From the NCBI GenBank assembly GCA_016125225.1, contig WGME01000003.1, forward strand, positions 310,001 to 374,000: 64,000 bases of DNA, written 5' to 3'. Origin of the DNA: a bacterium. GTDB lineage: Bacteria; Planctomycetota; Planctomycetia; Planctomycetales; Planctomycetaceae. A model generated the notes under the pieces. It saw only the letters and a list, made by a program, of their open reading frames with translations, was not told the origin of the DNA and searched no databases. The translations under genes and the position numbers were made by a program. Below, in pieces: positions 1 to 8,985 of this stretch (position 1 is the first letter of the stretch; every line of letters starts with the position of its first letter).

Positions 1-1490
1 AAATGCTCGCTGCGATAGACCGGGTGATCGGCGGTCAGAGGTTTAAGCTCCCCTTCACCCGGGGGCAACATCTCGGTCAGCAAGGCCCGCAGGCTCTCTT
101 CAAAGGCGGCATTCTGACAGGTCGGCGACGCCAGAATGAAGCCTCCCTGATAAAGATATTCCTTCAGCAGGCTGCGTTCTTCCGCCGAGAATTGCAGAGG
201 TTCTGAACCGGTCAAATAAAGGATCGGGGCCTGCAGCAGGGCATCGACCCCGTTGCTCTTGAGTGCCTTCTGCAGGTCGACTTCCTGCGTGGTTAAGAGA
301 TTCGGCCAATGGGGCAATCCGCTGATGTGCTCTGCCAAGTTGCGATGATCGCGCGGGTGCTGATTCCAATCCTGTCCCTCCACCTCCAACGGCCGTGTGG
401 GATCGCGCGGCCCATACTTCAACTTACTGATCAGGATGGGAGCGAGACCTTTGGAGAGAAACAGCAATGATAACGCCGTTCCCACCACCGGCCGATTTTC
501 TTCCGAGCCGACTCCTACCCAGGACTGATCACGCGGAGTTTGAATTTGCAGCAGGAACTCTGCCCCTTCGCGATACCAGTCGTGATCTCCGAAGAAGCGA
601 TGCCCGGACAGTCGACCGGCCCGCTCGATGCCGTACACATAGTACAGCAGCCAGGTACCGGAACCGGGGTTGTGACCCACGGCGAAATGATTGGCCAGCC
701 AGCGTATGCCTCGTTCCAATGCCGGGTTGGGCTCATCCTTCTGACAGCAGGGAGGCGTGCCATCGGCCATGACGCCCTGATCGGTCTTCAGGTGGTAATC
801 GATAATGGTCAGACTGGCGACACCCGCGACGGTCATGCTGCCTGTGCTGGATTGGGCACCGCCATAATCCCAACCGCCATCGGCATTCTGCAGGCTTTCC
901 CAATACTGCTTCGAACGCAGCCAGACCTGCCGATCAATCGGGACACCCGCTTCCGCGGCTTCGTGCAAACCGAGAATGGCGAACTGCGTGTTACTCGGGT
1001 CGGCGATGCCGTTAGGATTCGCGCCATAAGACCAGGCCCCCGCGCGTGGACCACCCGAGTTTTGTGCTGCTTCCAGCCATTGAGCAAGCGACGAAATCCT
1101 TGCCGCGTCCGAGACTGTGGGATCTTTGGCTGCGGCAAAAGCCATCAGCATCAATGAATTGTCATAGGTCTTGTCGAGTTCGCTAATGCGGCGTTTCCGC
1201 AGATAGTCCAAAGCCCTGCGGACCGGCGGATCGCGGAAAGTCATCCCACTGTTGAGCAGGGACATCACCGTGAGACTGGTGACGCCGATCGGGTGATTCC
1301 CGTCACTGCCGTCTTCTTCATTCGACCACGACCCGTTGGCACGTTGCCGGGAAACCAGAAACCGCTTTCCCCCTTCCAGAGACCGCAAGACCACCTCGGC
1401 AGTCAAATCGGCACCATCAACGGAGACGGCCATCCCCAGCCAAAGGGCTAGTCCCCACGGCAGACCGCGAACCAGCCTTTGCGTTATCAT
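1..1490 (-). CDS. DUF4159-type protein with prenyltransferase/terpene-cyclase-like repeats (3' end cut by window edge)
   Basis: The reading frame runs leftwards from an ATG at 1488-1490, preceded by GAGGGG about 8 bases upstream, and stays open to the window edge, so the C-terminus is missing. I translated it by hand. The start (MITQRLVRGLPWGLALWLGM) looks like a signal peptide. The middle has QW-type alpha/alpha-toroid repeats as in squalene cyclase/prenyltransferase-like proteins (NGSWSNEEDG, ADGGWDYGG). The part near the edge (EGQDWNQHPRDHRNL, APILYLTGSEPLQFSAEE) resembles DUF4159, a domain often fused to such repeats in Planctomycetota. It is probably exported. Substrate and role are unknown. 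It is divergent from hrpB. Confidence 0.75.
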   Translation of the reverse strand, partial: MITQRLVRGLPWGLALWLGMAVSVDGADLTAEVVLRSLEGGKRFLVSRQRANGSWSNEEDGSDGNHPIGVTSLTVMSLLNSGMTFRDPPVRRALDYLRKRRISELDKTYDNSLMLMAFAAAKDPTVSDAARISSLAQWLEAAQNSGGPRAGAWSYGANPNGIADPSNTQFAILGLHEAAEAGVPIDRQVWLRSKQYWESLQNADGGWDYGGAQSSTGSMTVAGVASLTIIDYHLKTDQGVMADGTPPCCQKDEPNPALERGIRWLANHFAVGHNPGSGTWLLYYVYGIERAGRLSGHRFFGDHDWYREGAEFLLQIQTPRDQSWVGVGSEENRPVVGTALSLLFLSKGLAPILISKLKYGPRDPTRPLEVEGQDWNQHPRDHRNLAEHISGLPHWPNLLTTQEVDLQKALKSNGVDALLQAPILYLTGSEPLQFSAEERSLLKEYLYQGGFILASPTCQNAAFEESLRALLTEMLPPGEGELKPLTADHPVYRSEH

Positions 1491-1641
1491 GCGCTCATCC
1501 CCTCTGCAGCTTGCGACTACCGCATCATAACTCGGAAGGAAAGTTGACTGCGAGGGGAGCGGCGACTTTGTGCCGGGGGAATGTGCCGGTTGCCGGTTCT
1601 TTCCCCATATTCCGATTAGATTCTCCAGTGTTCAGTGACTG

Positions 1642-4179
1642 ATGCCTGCTCAGCCGTTGCTACCAATCGATGCCGTCTTGCCCGAGATCCTTGCGGCCTT
1701 GCGTCCGTCACCGGCGGTAGTCTTGCAGGCCCCGCCGGGTGCTGGCAAAACCACCCGTGTCCCACCGGCGATGCTTGATGCGGGCTTGGTCGGCACCCAG
1801 CAACTCTGGGTCTTGCAACCCCGCCGGGTCGCGGCCCGTGCAACTGCGCGTCGCATTGCCGAAGAGCGAGGTGTCCGCCTGGGCGAAGATGTCGGTTATC
1901 AGATCCGCATGGAACGTCAGGCGTCGGCTGCGACACGGATGCTGGTGGTGACCGAAGGGGTGCTCACGCGGCGGTTACTCAGCGATCCGTTTCTCGAAGG
2001 GATTGGTGGCATCGTTCTGGATGAGTTCCACGAACGACATCTGGAAACCGATCTGACATTGGCCATGCTTCGGCGGGTGCAGCAGACCGTTCGCCCGGAT
2101 CTGAAACTGATTGTGATGTCGGCGACGCCGACCACCGAGACCGTCAGCGATTACCTCGAGCAGGCCCCGATTATCACCTGCAATGTGCCCACCTTTCCTA
2201 TCGAGATTCGTTACCAAGCCAAACTGACCCAGCAGCCCCTGGCCATACAGATGGCTGATGCGGCAGCGTCACTTCTCAGCAGCACAGCGGGCGATCTATT
2301 GGCCTTTTTCCCCGGTGTGGGTGAAATTCAGCGCACCTTGCAGGAACTGCGATGCCGGGCGGAATTGAAGGATTGCCTGCTCTTGCCGTTGTACGGCGAC
2401 TTATCGGCGGCCGACCAAGATCGCGTCTTCCAACCCTCGCCACAACGGAAAATTGTCTTGGCCACCAATGTGGCGGAAACCTCGATCACCATTCCCGGCA
2501 TCACCGCCGTCATCGATAGTGGACTGGCCCGCATTCCTGAGTTCGATCCGGCCAACGGACTCAATCGGTTGGTGTTGAAACCGATTTCGCAAGCGGCGGG
2601 CGATCAACGGGCCGGCCGGGCGGGGAGAACGGGGCCCGGTGTTTGTCTGCGACTATGGACGGCAGCAGCACAGCGATCGCGTCCGGCATTTGAACGCCCC
2701 GAAATCCAAAGGATGGATCTGGCCGGTATTGTTCTGTCACTGCAGGCCTGGGGGGAACACGACTTGACACAGTTTCCGTGGTTTGAGCCTCCCCGTCCGC
2801 AAGCGATCGCACAAGCGGTCGCGTTGCTGCAGCAGTTGGGTTTGATGAATGCCGAGGGAATCACACCGCGAGGGGAACAGGTTCAATCGCTGCCGCTCCA
2901 TCCGCGACTAGGCGTGTTGCTGCTGACGGGGCAGGAATTTGGACAACTGGAACCCATTGCATTGGCTGCGGCATTGTTATCGGAGCGCGACCCCTTTGTA
3001 CGCGAAGATCGATTCCAGTCCCAACAATCCTCGCGCTGGTCGGACATGGCTGACCGTGTTGAAGCGCTACTACGGTTTGCCGAACAGGGTGACACCGAAT
3101 GCCACGGACTTTCACTGCAACGGGACGCGGCCAAACAGATTCTGCGCGTGGCCGATAAACTGCAACGGTTATGCCCGGCTCGTGCGTCACCGCCAAAGAA
3201 ATCATCCCGGTCACTGACCGAAGTCTTGTCACGGGCATTGCTGGCAGCGTTCCCCGATCGATTGGTGAAACGCCGGGGGCTACGGAGTCGGCAGGGGATC
3301 ATGGTGGGTGGCCGCGGCGTCCGTTTGGCGGAGACCTCCGGCGTGCTTGAACCCGACTATTTTCTGGCTGTGGATATCGATGACACAGGGAGTGAAGCAC
3401 GGGTGCGGCTCGCTGCGGGGATCGAACGGGAGTGGTTGCCCGCCACGCAGATTGCTACGGAAACCGTTGTCGAATTTGACACGACGAACTTCCGCGTGCA
3501 AGCCCGTCAACGCACGAGTTGGCTGGGTTTAACGCTGGAAGAATCGCCGACGGCATTGCCGGATGATGCACGCGTGGATGAAGCACTGATGACTGCCGCA
3601 GTGGCCCATTGGGATCGGGCGTGCCCCGCCGATGATCCTGCCTTGCAGCAGTTTCTGGCACGCGTGGAGTGTCTGCGGGAATGGTGCCCAGAGTTGGAAT
3701 TGCCGTTGTGGGACATCGGGCAACTGCAGGCCCTGCTACCCGAAGTCGTGAGGGGTTGCCGGGCCTTAGCGGATTTGAATGCCGGACGGTGGCTGAGTGT
3801 GCTGCAATCGCAGCTCGAATCTCAGCAACTGGTGTCAGTCGATCGCGAAGCTCCGGAACGCATCTCGGTCCCCAGTGGCAGCCGGATTGCTCTGCAGTAT
3901 GCGATTGGTCAACCTCCGGTGCTGGCCGCCCGCATCCAGGAATTGTTCGGTTGGATGGAAACGCCACGGATCGCCCGGGGCCGTGTGAAACTCTTGCTAC
4001 ATCTATTGGCCCCGAACTCGCGGCCGCAGCAGATTACTGATGATCTGCGGTCGTTCTGGTCTTCAGCGTATCAAGTGGTGCGAGGGGAACTTCGCCGCCG
4101 TTATCCGAAGCATGCCTGGCCGGAAGACCCATGGACCGCCGTCGCGCAACGCAAACCCGGCTCGCCCCGCAAGCGCTGA
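1642..4179 (+). CDS. hrpB: ATP-dependent helicase HrpB
   Basis: The 845-aa product matches the DEAH-type DExH-box helicase HrpB in length and motif order. The Walker A motif PPGAGKT lies at residues 31-37, the variant DEAH box DEFH at 127-130, and motif III SAT follows. The helicase C motifs NVAETSITIPG and QRAGRAGRTGPG come next, and then the helicase-associated and HrpB C-terminal regions. Members of this family are RNA or nucleic acid helicases of largely undefined bacterial function; in some bacteria HrpB is involved in mRNA processing. The ATG at 1642 gives a start at the usual distance from Walker A. The 151-bp divergent gap to the DUF4159 gene should hold both promoters, but none is obvious. 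Confidence 0.95.
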   Translation: MPAQPLLPIDAVLPEILAALRPSPAVVLQAPPGAGKTTRVPPAMLDAGLVGTQQLWVLQPRRVAARATARRIAEERGVRLGEDVGYQIRMERQASAATRMLVVTEGVLTRRLLSDPFLEGIGGIVLDEFHERHLETDLTLAMLRRVQQTVRPDLKLIVMSATPTTETVSDYLEQAPIITCNVPTFPIEIRYQAKLTQQPLAIQMADAAASLLSSTAGDLLAFFPGVGEIQRTLQELRCRAELKDCLLLPLYGDLSAADQDRVFQPSPQRKIVLATNVAETSITIPGITAVIDSGLARIPEFDPANGLNRLVLKPISQAAGDQRAGRAGRTGPGVCLRLWTAAAQRSRPAFERPEIQRMDLAGIVLSLQAWGEHDLTQFPWFEPPRPQAIAQAVALLQQLGLMNAEGITPRGEQVQSLPLHPRLGVLLLTGQEFGQLEPIALAAALLSERDPFVREDRFQSQQSSRWSDMADRVEALLRFAEQGDTECHGLSLQRDAAKQILRVADKLQRLCPARASPPKKSSRSLTEVLSRALLAAFPDRLVKRRGLRSRQGIMVGGRGVRLAETSGVLEPDYFLAVDIDDTGSEARVRLAAGIEREWLPATQIATETVVEFDTTNFRVQARQRTSWLGLTLEESPTALPDDARVDEALMTAAVAHWDRACPADDPALQQFLARVECLREWCPELELPLWDIGQLQALLPEVVRGCRALADLNAGRWLSVLQSQLESQQLVSVDREAPERISVPSGSRIALQYAIGQPPVLAARIQELFGWMETPRIARGRVKLLLHLLAPNSRPQQITDDLRSFWSSAYQVVRGELRRRYPKHAWPEDPWTAVAQRKPGSPRKR

Positions 4180-4312
4180 ATGATCAGGTGCTCACACCGA
4201 TTCTGCTGACCAATGTGACATATTTGAATGGGGTGATTGACCCCGTGGTGAAATTTGGATGCAATACCAGCAGGTTCAAGGAATGACAGTTTTGCCAGAG
4301 GAAAGCAGTACC

Positions 4313-5767
4313 ATGACACGGCGGAATCAATTACTGGCGATCGTGTTGGGACTGGCCAGTCTCAGCCAGGTGGCAGCCCAAACTCCGCCGGCTCCGGCTG
4401 CCGGCTCAGCCAATCCTGCCCATGAACGCCTCAAATTTGATGCCGAAAGCGCCTATCAGAATGGTGAGTTTGCCAAGGCGATTGATCTCACCGGCCGGGT
4501 GCTGGCCGAAAATCCGAAAGACCATGTGGCGTTGTATCTGCGGGCCAGTGCGCGAGTGGAACTGGGCCAGATGCAGGGCAATGCGAAGGAAGTTCGTACC
4601 GGCGTTGAAGATGCCCGCGAAGCGATGCGCAACGGTGGCACCGATCAGGTCAACTATTATCTGCCTTATTTCTACGGCATGACCGCCCTGGCTCAGCTCG
4701 AAAATCGCCCCGAGCATGCCCAGGTGGTCGTCGATTTCTCCAAGCAGTTGTTGCAACGCCAGGGGATTAAGCCGGAAGACGCCGCCAACCTGTACTATCA
4801 ACGGGCCACGGCGGAAATCATGCTGCAGAAGCTGGAAGATGCCATTGTCGATTACAACGCCGCCATTGAAAAAACACCGGGCCATGTGGGGGCCCGGCTC
4901 GGCATGGCCGATGCCTATGTGCGACTGAATCAGCCCGAGAAGGCGGAAGCAACATTTACCGCGGCTGTCCAGGCCGTGCCGAATAATCCGCTGGTTTACA
5001 ACAACCGCGGCATGTTCTTCCAGAATCAGGGCAAACCTCAGCAGGCCATTGCCGATTTCACGCGAGCCATTGAACTCGATCCCAGTTACACCGTGGCTTA
5101 TACCAACCGCGGGTTCGCTGCGATGTCGGAAGGCAACGCTCAGGCAGCGGAAGCCGATTTCACGGCCTCTCTGAAGGTCGATCCAGCACAGCCGCTGGTT
5201 TACAGCCTGCGTGGTACCGCTCGTCTCTCACGCGGCGATCCCCAAGCCGCCATTCTCGATTATTCGGAAGCGGTGAGGCTCAACCCCCAGAACCCGATCG
5301 CACGGGCCGACCTGGGTTTCGCCAAGTACTTTGCTGGTGACTATGCCGGAGCCGTGACCGACCTGGACGCCGCCGTGCAGGCCAGCGAAAACTTGCGGTA
5401 CCTGAACCCGTGGCGCTACTGGGCCAGTGTGAAAGCCGGGCAACCTGTCGCCGCATCGGCAGCGAAGCTCGGGGATCTGGTCAGTAAGCCCGCCGAACAA
5501 CGCGACTGGGTCGATCAGTTGAGCCTGTTCCTGTCTGGGGGGCTGACCGAGCAGCAACTGATGAATGCCGCAGAACCAAAAGACCCGACACTGCGGGCGG
5601 CTCAACTCTGCGAGGCTTATTACTTCGAAGCCGAGAAGCGGGCCGCTGCGGGCGATACAGCCAACGCCACCACGCTGTATCAACAGGCCCTCGCGACCAA
5701 GCAGGCCCACCTGTCCGCCTATCGCGGTGCCCAGTATGCCCTGAAGAACTTCAGCCCGGTCAAATAG
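4313..5767 (+). CDS. Exported TPR-repeat protein
   Basis: This 484-aa protein begins with a clear signal peptide (MTRRNQLLAIVLGLASLSQV, cleaved near AAA/AQT). Nine or more TPR units follow, e.g. LVYNNRGMFFQNQGKPQQAI and TVAYTNRGFAAMSEGNAQAA. TPRs are protein-interaction scaffolds, so this is probably a periplasmic adaptor with no catalytic role. I chose the ATG at 4313 over the in-frame ATG at 4259 because GAGGAAAG sits just upstream and because the signal peptide then lies at the N-terminus. The gene ends before a strong intrinsic terminator. The partner is unknown. Confidence 0.85.
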   Translation: MTRRNQLLAIVLGLASLSQVAAQTPPAPAAGSANPAHERLKFDAESAYQNGEFAKAIDLTGRVLAENPKDHVALYLRASARVELGQMQGNAKEVRTGVEDAREAMRNGGTDQVNYYLPYFYGMTALAQLENRPEHAQVVVDFSKQLLQRQGIKPEDAANLYYQRATAEIMLQKLEDAIVDYNAAIEKTPGHVGARLGMADAYVRLNQPEKAEATFTAAVQAVPNNPLVYNNRGMFFQNQGKPQQAIADFTRAIELDPSYTVAYTNRGFAAMSEGNAQAAEADFTASLKVDPAQPLVYSLRGTARLSRGDPQAAILDYSEAVRLNPQNPIARADLGFAKYFAGDYAGAVTDLDAAVQASENLRYLNPWRYWASVKAGQPVAASAAKLGDLVSKPAEQRDWVDQLSLFLSGGLTEQQLMNAAEPKDPTLRAAQLCEAYYFEAEKRAAAGDTANATTLYQQALATKQAHLSAYRGAQYALKNFSPVK

Positions 5768-5792
5768 GCGGGGACGAAATTCTGAAACGACC

Positions 5793-5830
5793 AACCCTCG
5801 GTCTTCGCGGAAGACCGAGGGTTATTTTTT
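5793..5830 (+). terminator. Intrinsic terminator after the TPR gene, overlapping the mog stop
   Basis: A perfect 14-bp stem (arms 5793-5806 and 5810-5823) with a 3-base loop is followed by ATTTTTT at 5824-5830. This is a textbook Rho-independent terminator for the rightward TPR gene. Its T run lies on the last codons (Lys-Lys-stop) of the convergent mog gene. Confidence 0.9.
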
Positions 5831-6355
5831 GGGCCGAAATGCGACGAGACGGCATTCATCGGTCGTCAGAAAAGGACCATTCAACAGGACGATGCAGTAG
5901 GGAATGGCAGGAAACACAGCGTCCAGACATTCGCGAATCGCCCGGGGTTGCCCTGGCAGATTCACAATCAACGCCTGACCACAAATGCCCGCCGTCTGAC
6001 GTGACAAGATCGCTGTCGGCACCTTTTGCAACGAGACTTGCCGCATCAGTTCCCCAAACCCCGGCATCTCCTTTTCGCACACCGCCAGCGTGGCTTCGGG
6101 GGTCACATCGCGGAAGGCCGGTCCCGTACCACCGGTGGTAATCACCAGACAACAGCGTTCCGTGAGTGCAAGTTCCCGTAACGTCTGCTCAATCACCGGT
6201 TGGTCATCGGAGATCACCCGTGCCACAACGTCAAACGGAGACGTCAGCACTTCGTTCAAGTACTCTCGGATCGCAGGTCCACCCCGGTCCTCATAGACGC
6301 CCTGGCTGGCTCGATCGGAAACGGTGACGACACCAATGCGAATGGGTAGGCTCAT
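5822..6355 (-). CDS. mog: Molybdopterin adenylyltransferase Mog
   Basis: The 177-aa protein closely resembles E. coli MogA. It has the TTGGTGPAFRDVTPEAT loop, then MPGFGELMRQVSLQKVPTAI, LSRQ and LPGQPRAIRECLDAVFPAIP, the conserved substrate-binding elements of the MoaB/Mog fold. The enzyme adenylates molybdopterin before molybdenum insertion in cytoplasmic molybdenum-cofactor synthesis. No other moa or moe gene is in the window, so it is detached from the pathway cluster. It is the last gene of a minus-strand group (gap of 71 bases to the TIM-barrel gene) and converges on the TPR gene. MoaB is the main alternative, but the C-terminal half favours Mog. Confidence 0.93.
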   Translation of the reverse strand: MSLPIRIGVVTVSDRASQGVYEDRGGPAIREYLNEVLTSPFDVVARVISDDQPVIEQTLRELALTERCCLVITTGGTGPAFRDVTPEATLAVCEKEMPGFGELMRQVSLQKVPTAILSRQTAGICGQALIVNLPGQPRAIRECLDAVFPAIPYCIVLLNGPFLTTDECRLVAFRPKK

Positions 6356-6426
6356 GGCAGCGGGTACTATCCGAGATTCCGAATCAGCACGTCATGAAAC
6401 CGGGGCTCACAAAGTCAACCGACGTC

Positions 6427-7281
6427 TTATACAACAATGGTGCGATAGGCCCGGCACATCGCGGTCAGCCCCGTTTGGCCCGGTGCGATTAAGCCATGCC
6501 GCACTGCGATCACGCCACGATAGTTCGCGGCTGACAAGTGTGGCAACCATGCTGCCACGTCTTGTGCCGACAATCCCATTGGTGTCGAGGACTGGAAATC
6601 GGCCAGTTCGATATGGCCCACCAGACCGGCATCGTCCCGGAACAGCCCCCGCAGATCAGCCCCGGCCGCCAGCCAATGCTCGGTGTCGACACTCAGTTTT
6701 ATGCTGTCGGTGGCCAGTTCACCGATAAGGTTCCGACAGAGCGTGAAATGACGCTGACCAGCCCGGCCGTCATCCCAAGGTTCTAACAGCAACACGAGTC
6801 CCAGGGACTTGGCAGTTGCGGCCAGTTCCGTGAACTGAGCCCGCGATTGATACAACGGAGTTTGAGACGCGGCCTTGCGTTGTGTCCACTGTGGACCCAG
6901 CGACAACCGAACTCCCGGTACGGTGGCTTGGGTGGCCTGCTGACAGACCGGCAATAGGATCTGGTTCCAAACCTGACGATCGGTTGGCAGACCGGGCATC
7001 ACCGGTCGACGCACCGGACCAAGCTGCAGACCCGATTGTATCGCCTGTTGCAGAATCTCTTGTTGTTCCGCCGCGGACCGCATGAGCAGATCGGCATCAC
7101 AAAATCCGGTAAAGCCGGCCTCTGCAGCGGCGACCATCTGTTCGGCAACCGAATCGCCCGGAAACAGACCCGGCTGCGGAGCCAGAATCCAGGGGCGTGA
7201 GCTTACTGGTGATGCTCCCCACAATTGGGAACCGATCGCCCCCCAGGTCATGGCCCCCAGACATTCCCGTCGATTCCACAT
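6427..7281 (-). CDS. Sugar phosphate isomerase/epimerase-like TIM-barrel protein, exported
   Basis: This 284-aa protein begins MWNRRECLGAMTWGAIG, a twin-arginine-like leader common on planctomycete TIM-barrel proteins. The body fits the AP-endonuclease-2/xylose-isomerase-like TIM barrel: LVLLLEPWDD holds a likely metal-ligand Glu, SVDTEHWLAAGADL a central His, and VGHIELAD a further ligand region. Related proteins isomerise or epimerise sugars or inositols, but the substrate cannot be read from the sequence. The start is supported by GAGGCGAG upstream of the ATG at 7281. The gap to the upstream nitroreductase gene is 47 bases, so co-transcription is likely. Confidence 0.78.
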   Translation of the reverse strand: MWNRRECLGAMTWGAIGSQLWGASPVSSRPWILAPQPGLFPGDSVAEQMVAAAEAGFTGFCDADLLMRSAAEQQEILQQAIQSGLQLGPVRRPVMPGLPTDRQVWNQILLPVCQQATQATVPGVRLSLGPQWTQRKAASQTPLYQSRAQFTELAATAKSLGLVLLLEPWDDGRAGQRHFTLCRNLIGELATDSIKLSVDTEHWLAAGADLRGLFRDDAGLVGHIELADFQSSTPMGLSAQDVAAWLPHLSAANYRGVIAVRHGLIAPGQTGLTAMCRAYRTIVV

Positions 7282-7328
7282 GACGCTCGCCTCTTGTTCA
7301 CTCTAGTGACGATCTCATCCGACAGGAA

Positions 7329-7904
7329 TCACGGCCGGCGTCGGACGACGTCGGTGATGGGTCGGCGTGACTGTGTCGGGAGCGCTGCTGGTGTACCATA
7401 CCAGATAAGCCCGACAGTTCGCTCCTCTGCCGGATCAAACCCGACCAGTTCCGCATAACCGGGGTGCCGGGTCACTTCCCCGGTCGACCATTTTGTGCCC
7501 ACGCCGTGACTCCAGAAGGCCAGCATCAGGTTCTGCACGGCACAGCAACAGGCCGCATAGTCTTCTTCCATCAGAAACGCATCGGACGAGCGGCGACAGG
7601 TCACGGCAATCCAGCCGGGAATGGTCGACCATTGTTGACGTTTGGTCTCAGCCGCTGCGGCTCCCGATTTGGCCGTGATGATCTCCGAGTTCAAGGCGAT
7701 GACGGCGGTGCGGGTTTCGGGGCCTAACCATGTGAATCGCCAGGGTTCGGTTTTGCGATGGTTCGGTGCCCAGGTGGCCAGTTCCAAGGCAGACTCGACC
7801 ACCCGTTCATCAATGGGCTCAGAAGTAAAACTGCCGACCGTCCGACGGCTTCGGACAATTTCGGCCAGCATGCGGGCAGACTCGGCAGACAATGGCGAAG
7901 ACAT
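7329..7904 (-). CDS. Nitroreductase-family flavoprotein
   Basis: The 191-aa product has the nitroreductase fold signature. The N-terminal RRTVGSFTSEPIDERVVESA supplies FMN phosphate contacts, WAPNHRKTEPWRFTWLG follows, and the C-terminus carries FDPAEERTVGLIWYGTP. Such enzymes are FMN-dependent NAD(P)H oxidoreductases acting on nitro compounds, quinones or other acceptors. The RRxxxxF and PNHRKTEPWRF elements are typical of the YdjA-like branch (E. coli YdjA). It sits between the TIM-barrel and glutamine cyclotransferase genes with gaps under 50 bases. The natural substrate is unknown. Confidence 0.88.
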   Translation of the reverse strand: MSSPLSAESARMLAEIVRSRRTVGSFTSEPIDERVVESALELATWAPNHRKTEPWRFTWLGPETRTAVIALNSEIITAKSGAAAAETKRQQWSTIPGWIAVTCRRSSDAFLMEEDYAACCCAVQNLMLAFWSHGVGTKWSTGEVTRHPGYAELVGFDPAEERTVGLIWYGTPAALPTQSRRPITDVVRRRP

Positions 7905-7949
7905 AGACAGACGATTCCTGGAGAAGGTGGAACATGAATCTCGTCGCGC

Positions 7950-8756
7950 TCAGCGTGGCGGCGTGATCTCAATCTCATAGAGTTTGGGCCAGTTCTTGCC
8001 CGTGACGAACAATCGTTTCGCTTCGGCATCATAGGCAATGCCGTTCAGCACATGCTCGCGATTTCCCCGCTGGGCCTGTGGGTACAACGCGGTGAGATCG
8101 ATCCAGCCGAGGACTTCCCCATTCTTGGGGGAGATGCGGGCAATGCGATCGGAGTACCAGATGTTGGCCAGAATTTCCCCGTCGACATATTCGAGTTCAT
8201 TCAGGTTATCGATACGCGACCGTCCCTGATGGACATCGATGCGACGGCGGACGGCGAACGTCTGCGGATCGAGCACTCGCAACGTGGCGGATCCGTCACT
8301 CATGTAAAGATCGACACCATCGGTGGTCAGTCCCCACCCCTGGCCGGTGTAACGGAACGAACTACTCGGAGCGAGGGTTTCCAAATCGTAGACAATGCAC
8401 AACCGCTCTTTCCACGTAAGCTGAAAGATCTGGTTGTTCAGAATCGCGATGCCTTCGCCGAAGTAATTGCGATGCAAGGGGACTACTTGCTCGGATTGTC
8501 CTGTGGCCAATTCAATTTTCCGCAGTGATGAGGACCCGTATTGGCCTGTGCCCTCGTAAAGTTGCCCGTGGGCTATGGCCAGGCCCTGGCTGAAGGCTTG
8601 GGGATCGTGCGGGTAGGTGGCGACGACGCGAAATCCGGAAACCGGCAAGGATTGATCGCGGGGAAATGCGGTCGTGGTCGCGAGCGCCATGACGACGATG
8701 GCGATGACACCGCCTGCGCTGTAGATCCATCGCCGTTGCGAATCCCGTCCGAACAT
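7950..8756 (-). CDS. Glutaminyl-peptide cyclotransferase (plant/bacterial type), membrane-anchored
   Basis: The 268-aa protein has an N-terminal membrane segment (residues 10-30) and then the five-bladed beta-propeller of plant-type glutamine cyclotransferase. Recognisable elements are PHDPQAFSQGLAI, LYEGTGQYGSSSLRKIEL, FGEGIAILNNQIFQLTWKE, SDGSATL, NELEYVDGEILANIW and HVLNGIAYD. The enzyme forms N-terminal pyroglutamate from glutamine, here probably on exported proteins. It is first in the minus-strand group that continues to the nitroreductase, TIM-barrel and mog genes. Physiological targets in bacteria are poorly known. Confidence 0.92.
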   Translation of the reverse strand: MFGRDSQRRWIYSAGGVIAIVVMALATTTAFPRDQSLPVSGFRVVATYPHDPQAFSQGLAIAHGQLYEGTGQYGSSSLRKIELATGQSEQVVPLHRNYFGEGIAILNNQIFQLTWKERLCIVYDLETLAPSSSFRYTGQGWGLTTDGVDLYMSDGSATLRVLDPQTFAVRRRIDVHQGRSRIDNLNELEYVDGEILANIWYSDRIARISPKNGEVLGWIDLTALYPQAQRGNREHVLNGIAYDAEAKRLFVTGKNWPKLYEIEITPPR

Positions 8757-8985
8757 TCTCGATCCATCACACTTCGAAGTTCCACGGATACGGCGGCATG
8801 ATCGCCGACCCTCTCCGCATACTTTGCCATGTCCGCCGCGTGGGGTCCAGAGCGATCAGGAATGACAGTCGGCGATGAGTTGACGTGCTGTGGCAGGTTG
8901 GTATCGTCGGAGCATACAGCAACACGGGAGATGTGATGTCACGTCGCCTGTTGAACCGAGGAATGAATCCTGGGAGTGCGGCCGG

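Noticed and set aside
540-1157. 205-codon open frame on the + strand
   Set aside because: It is antisense to the hand-translated DUF4159 gene, which has a start, ribosome site and domain pattern. The shadow frame shows no domains.
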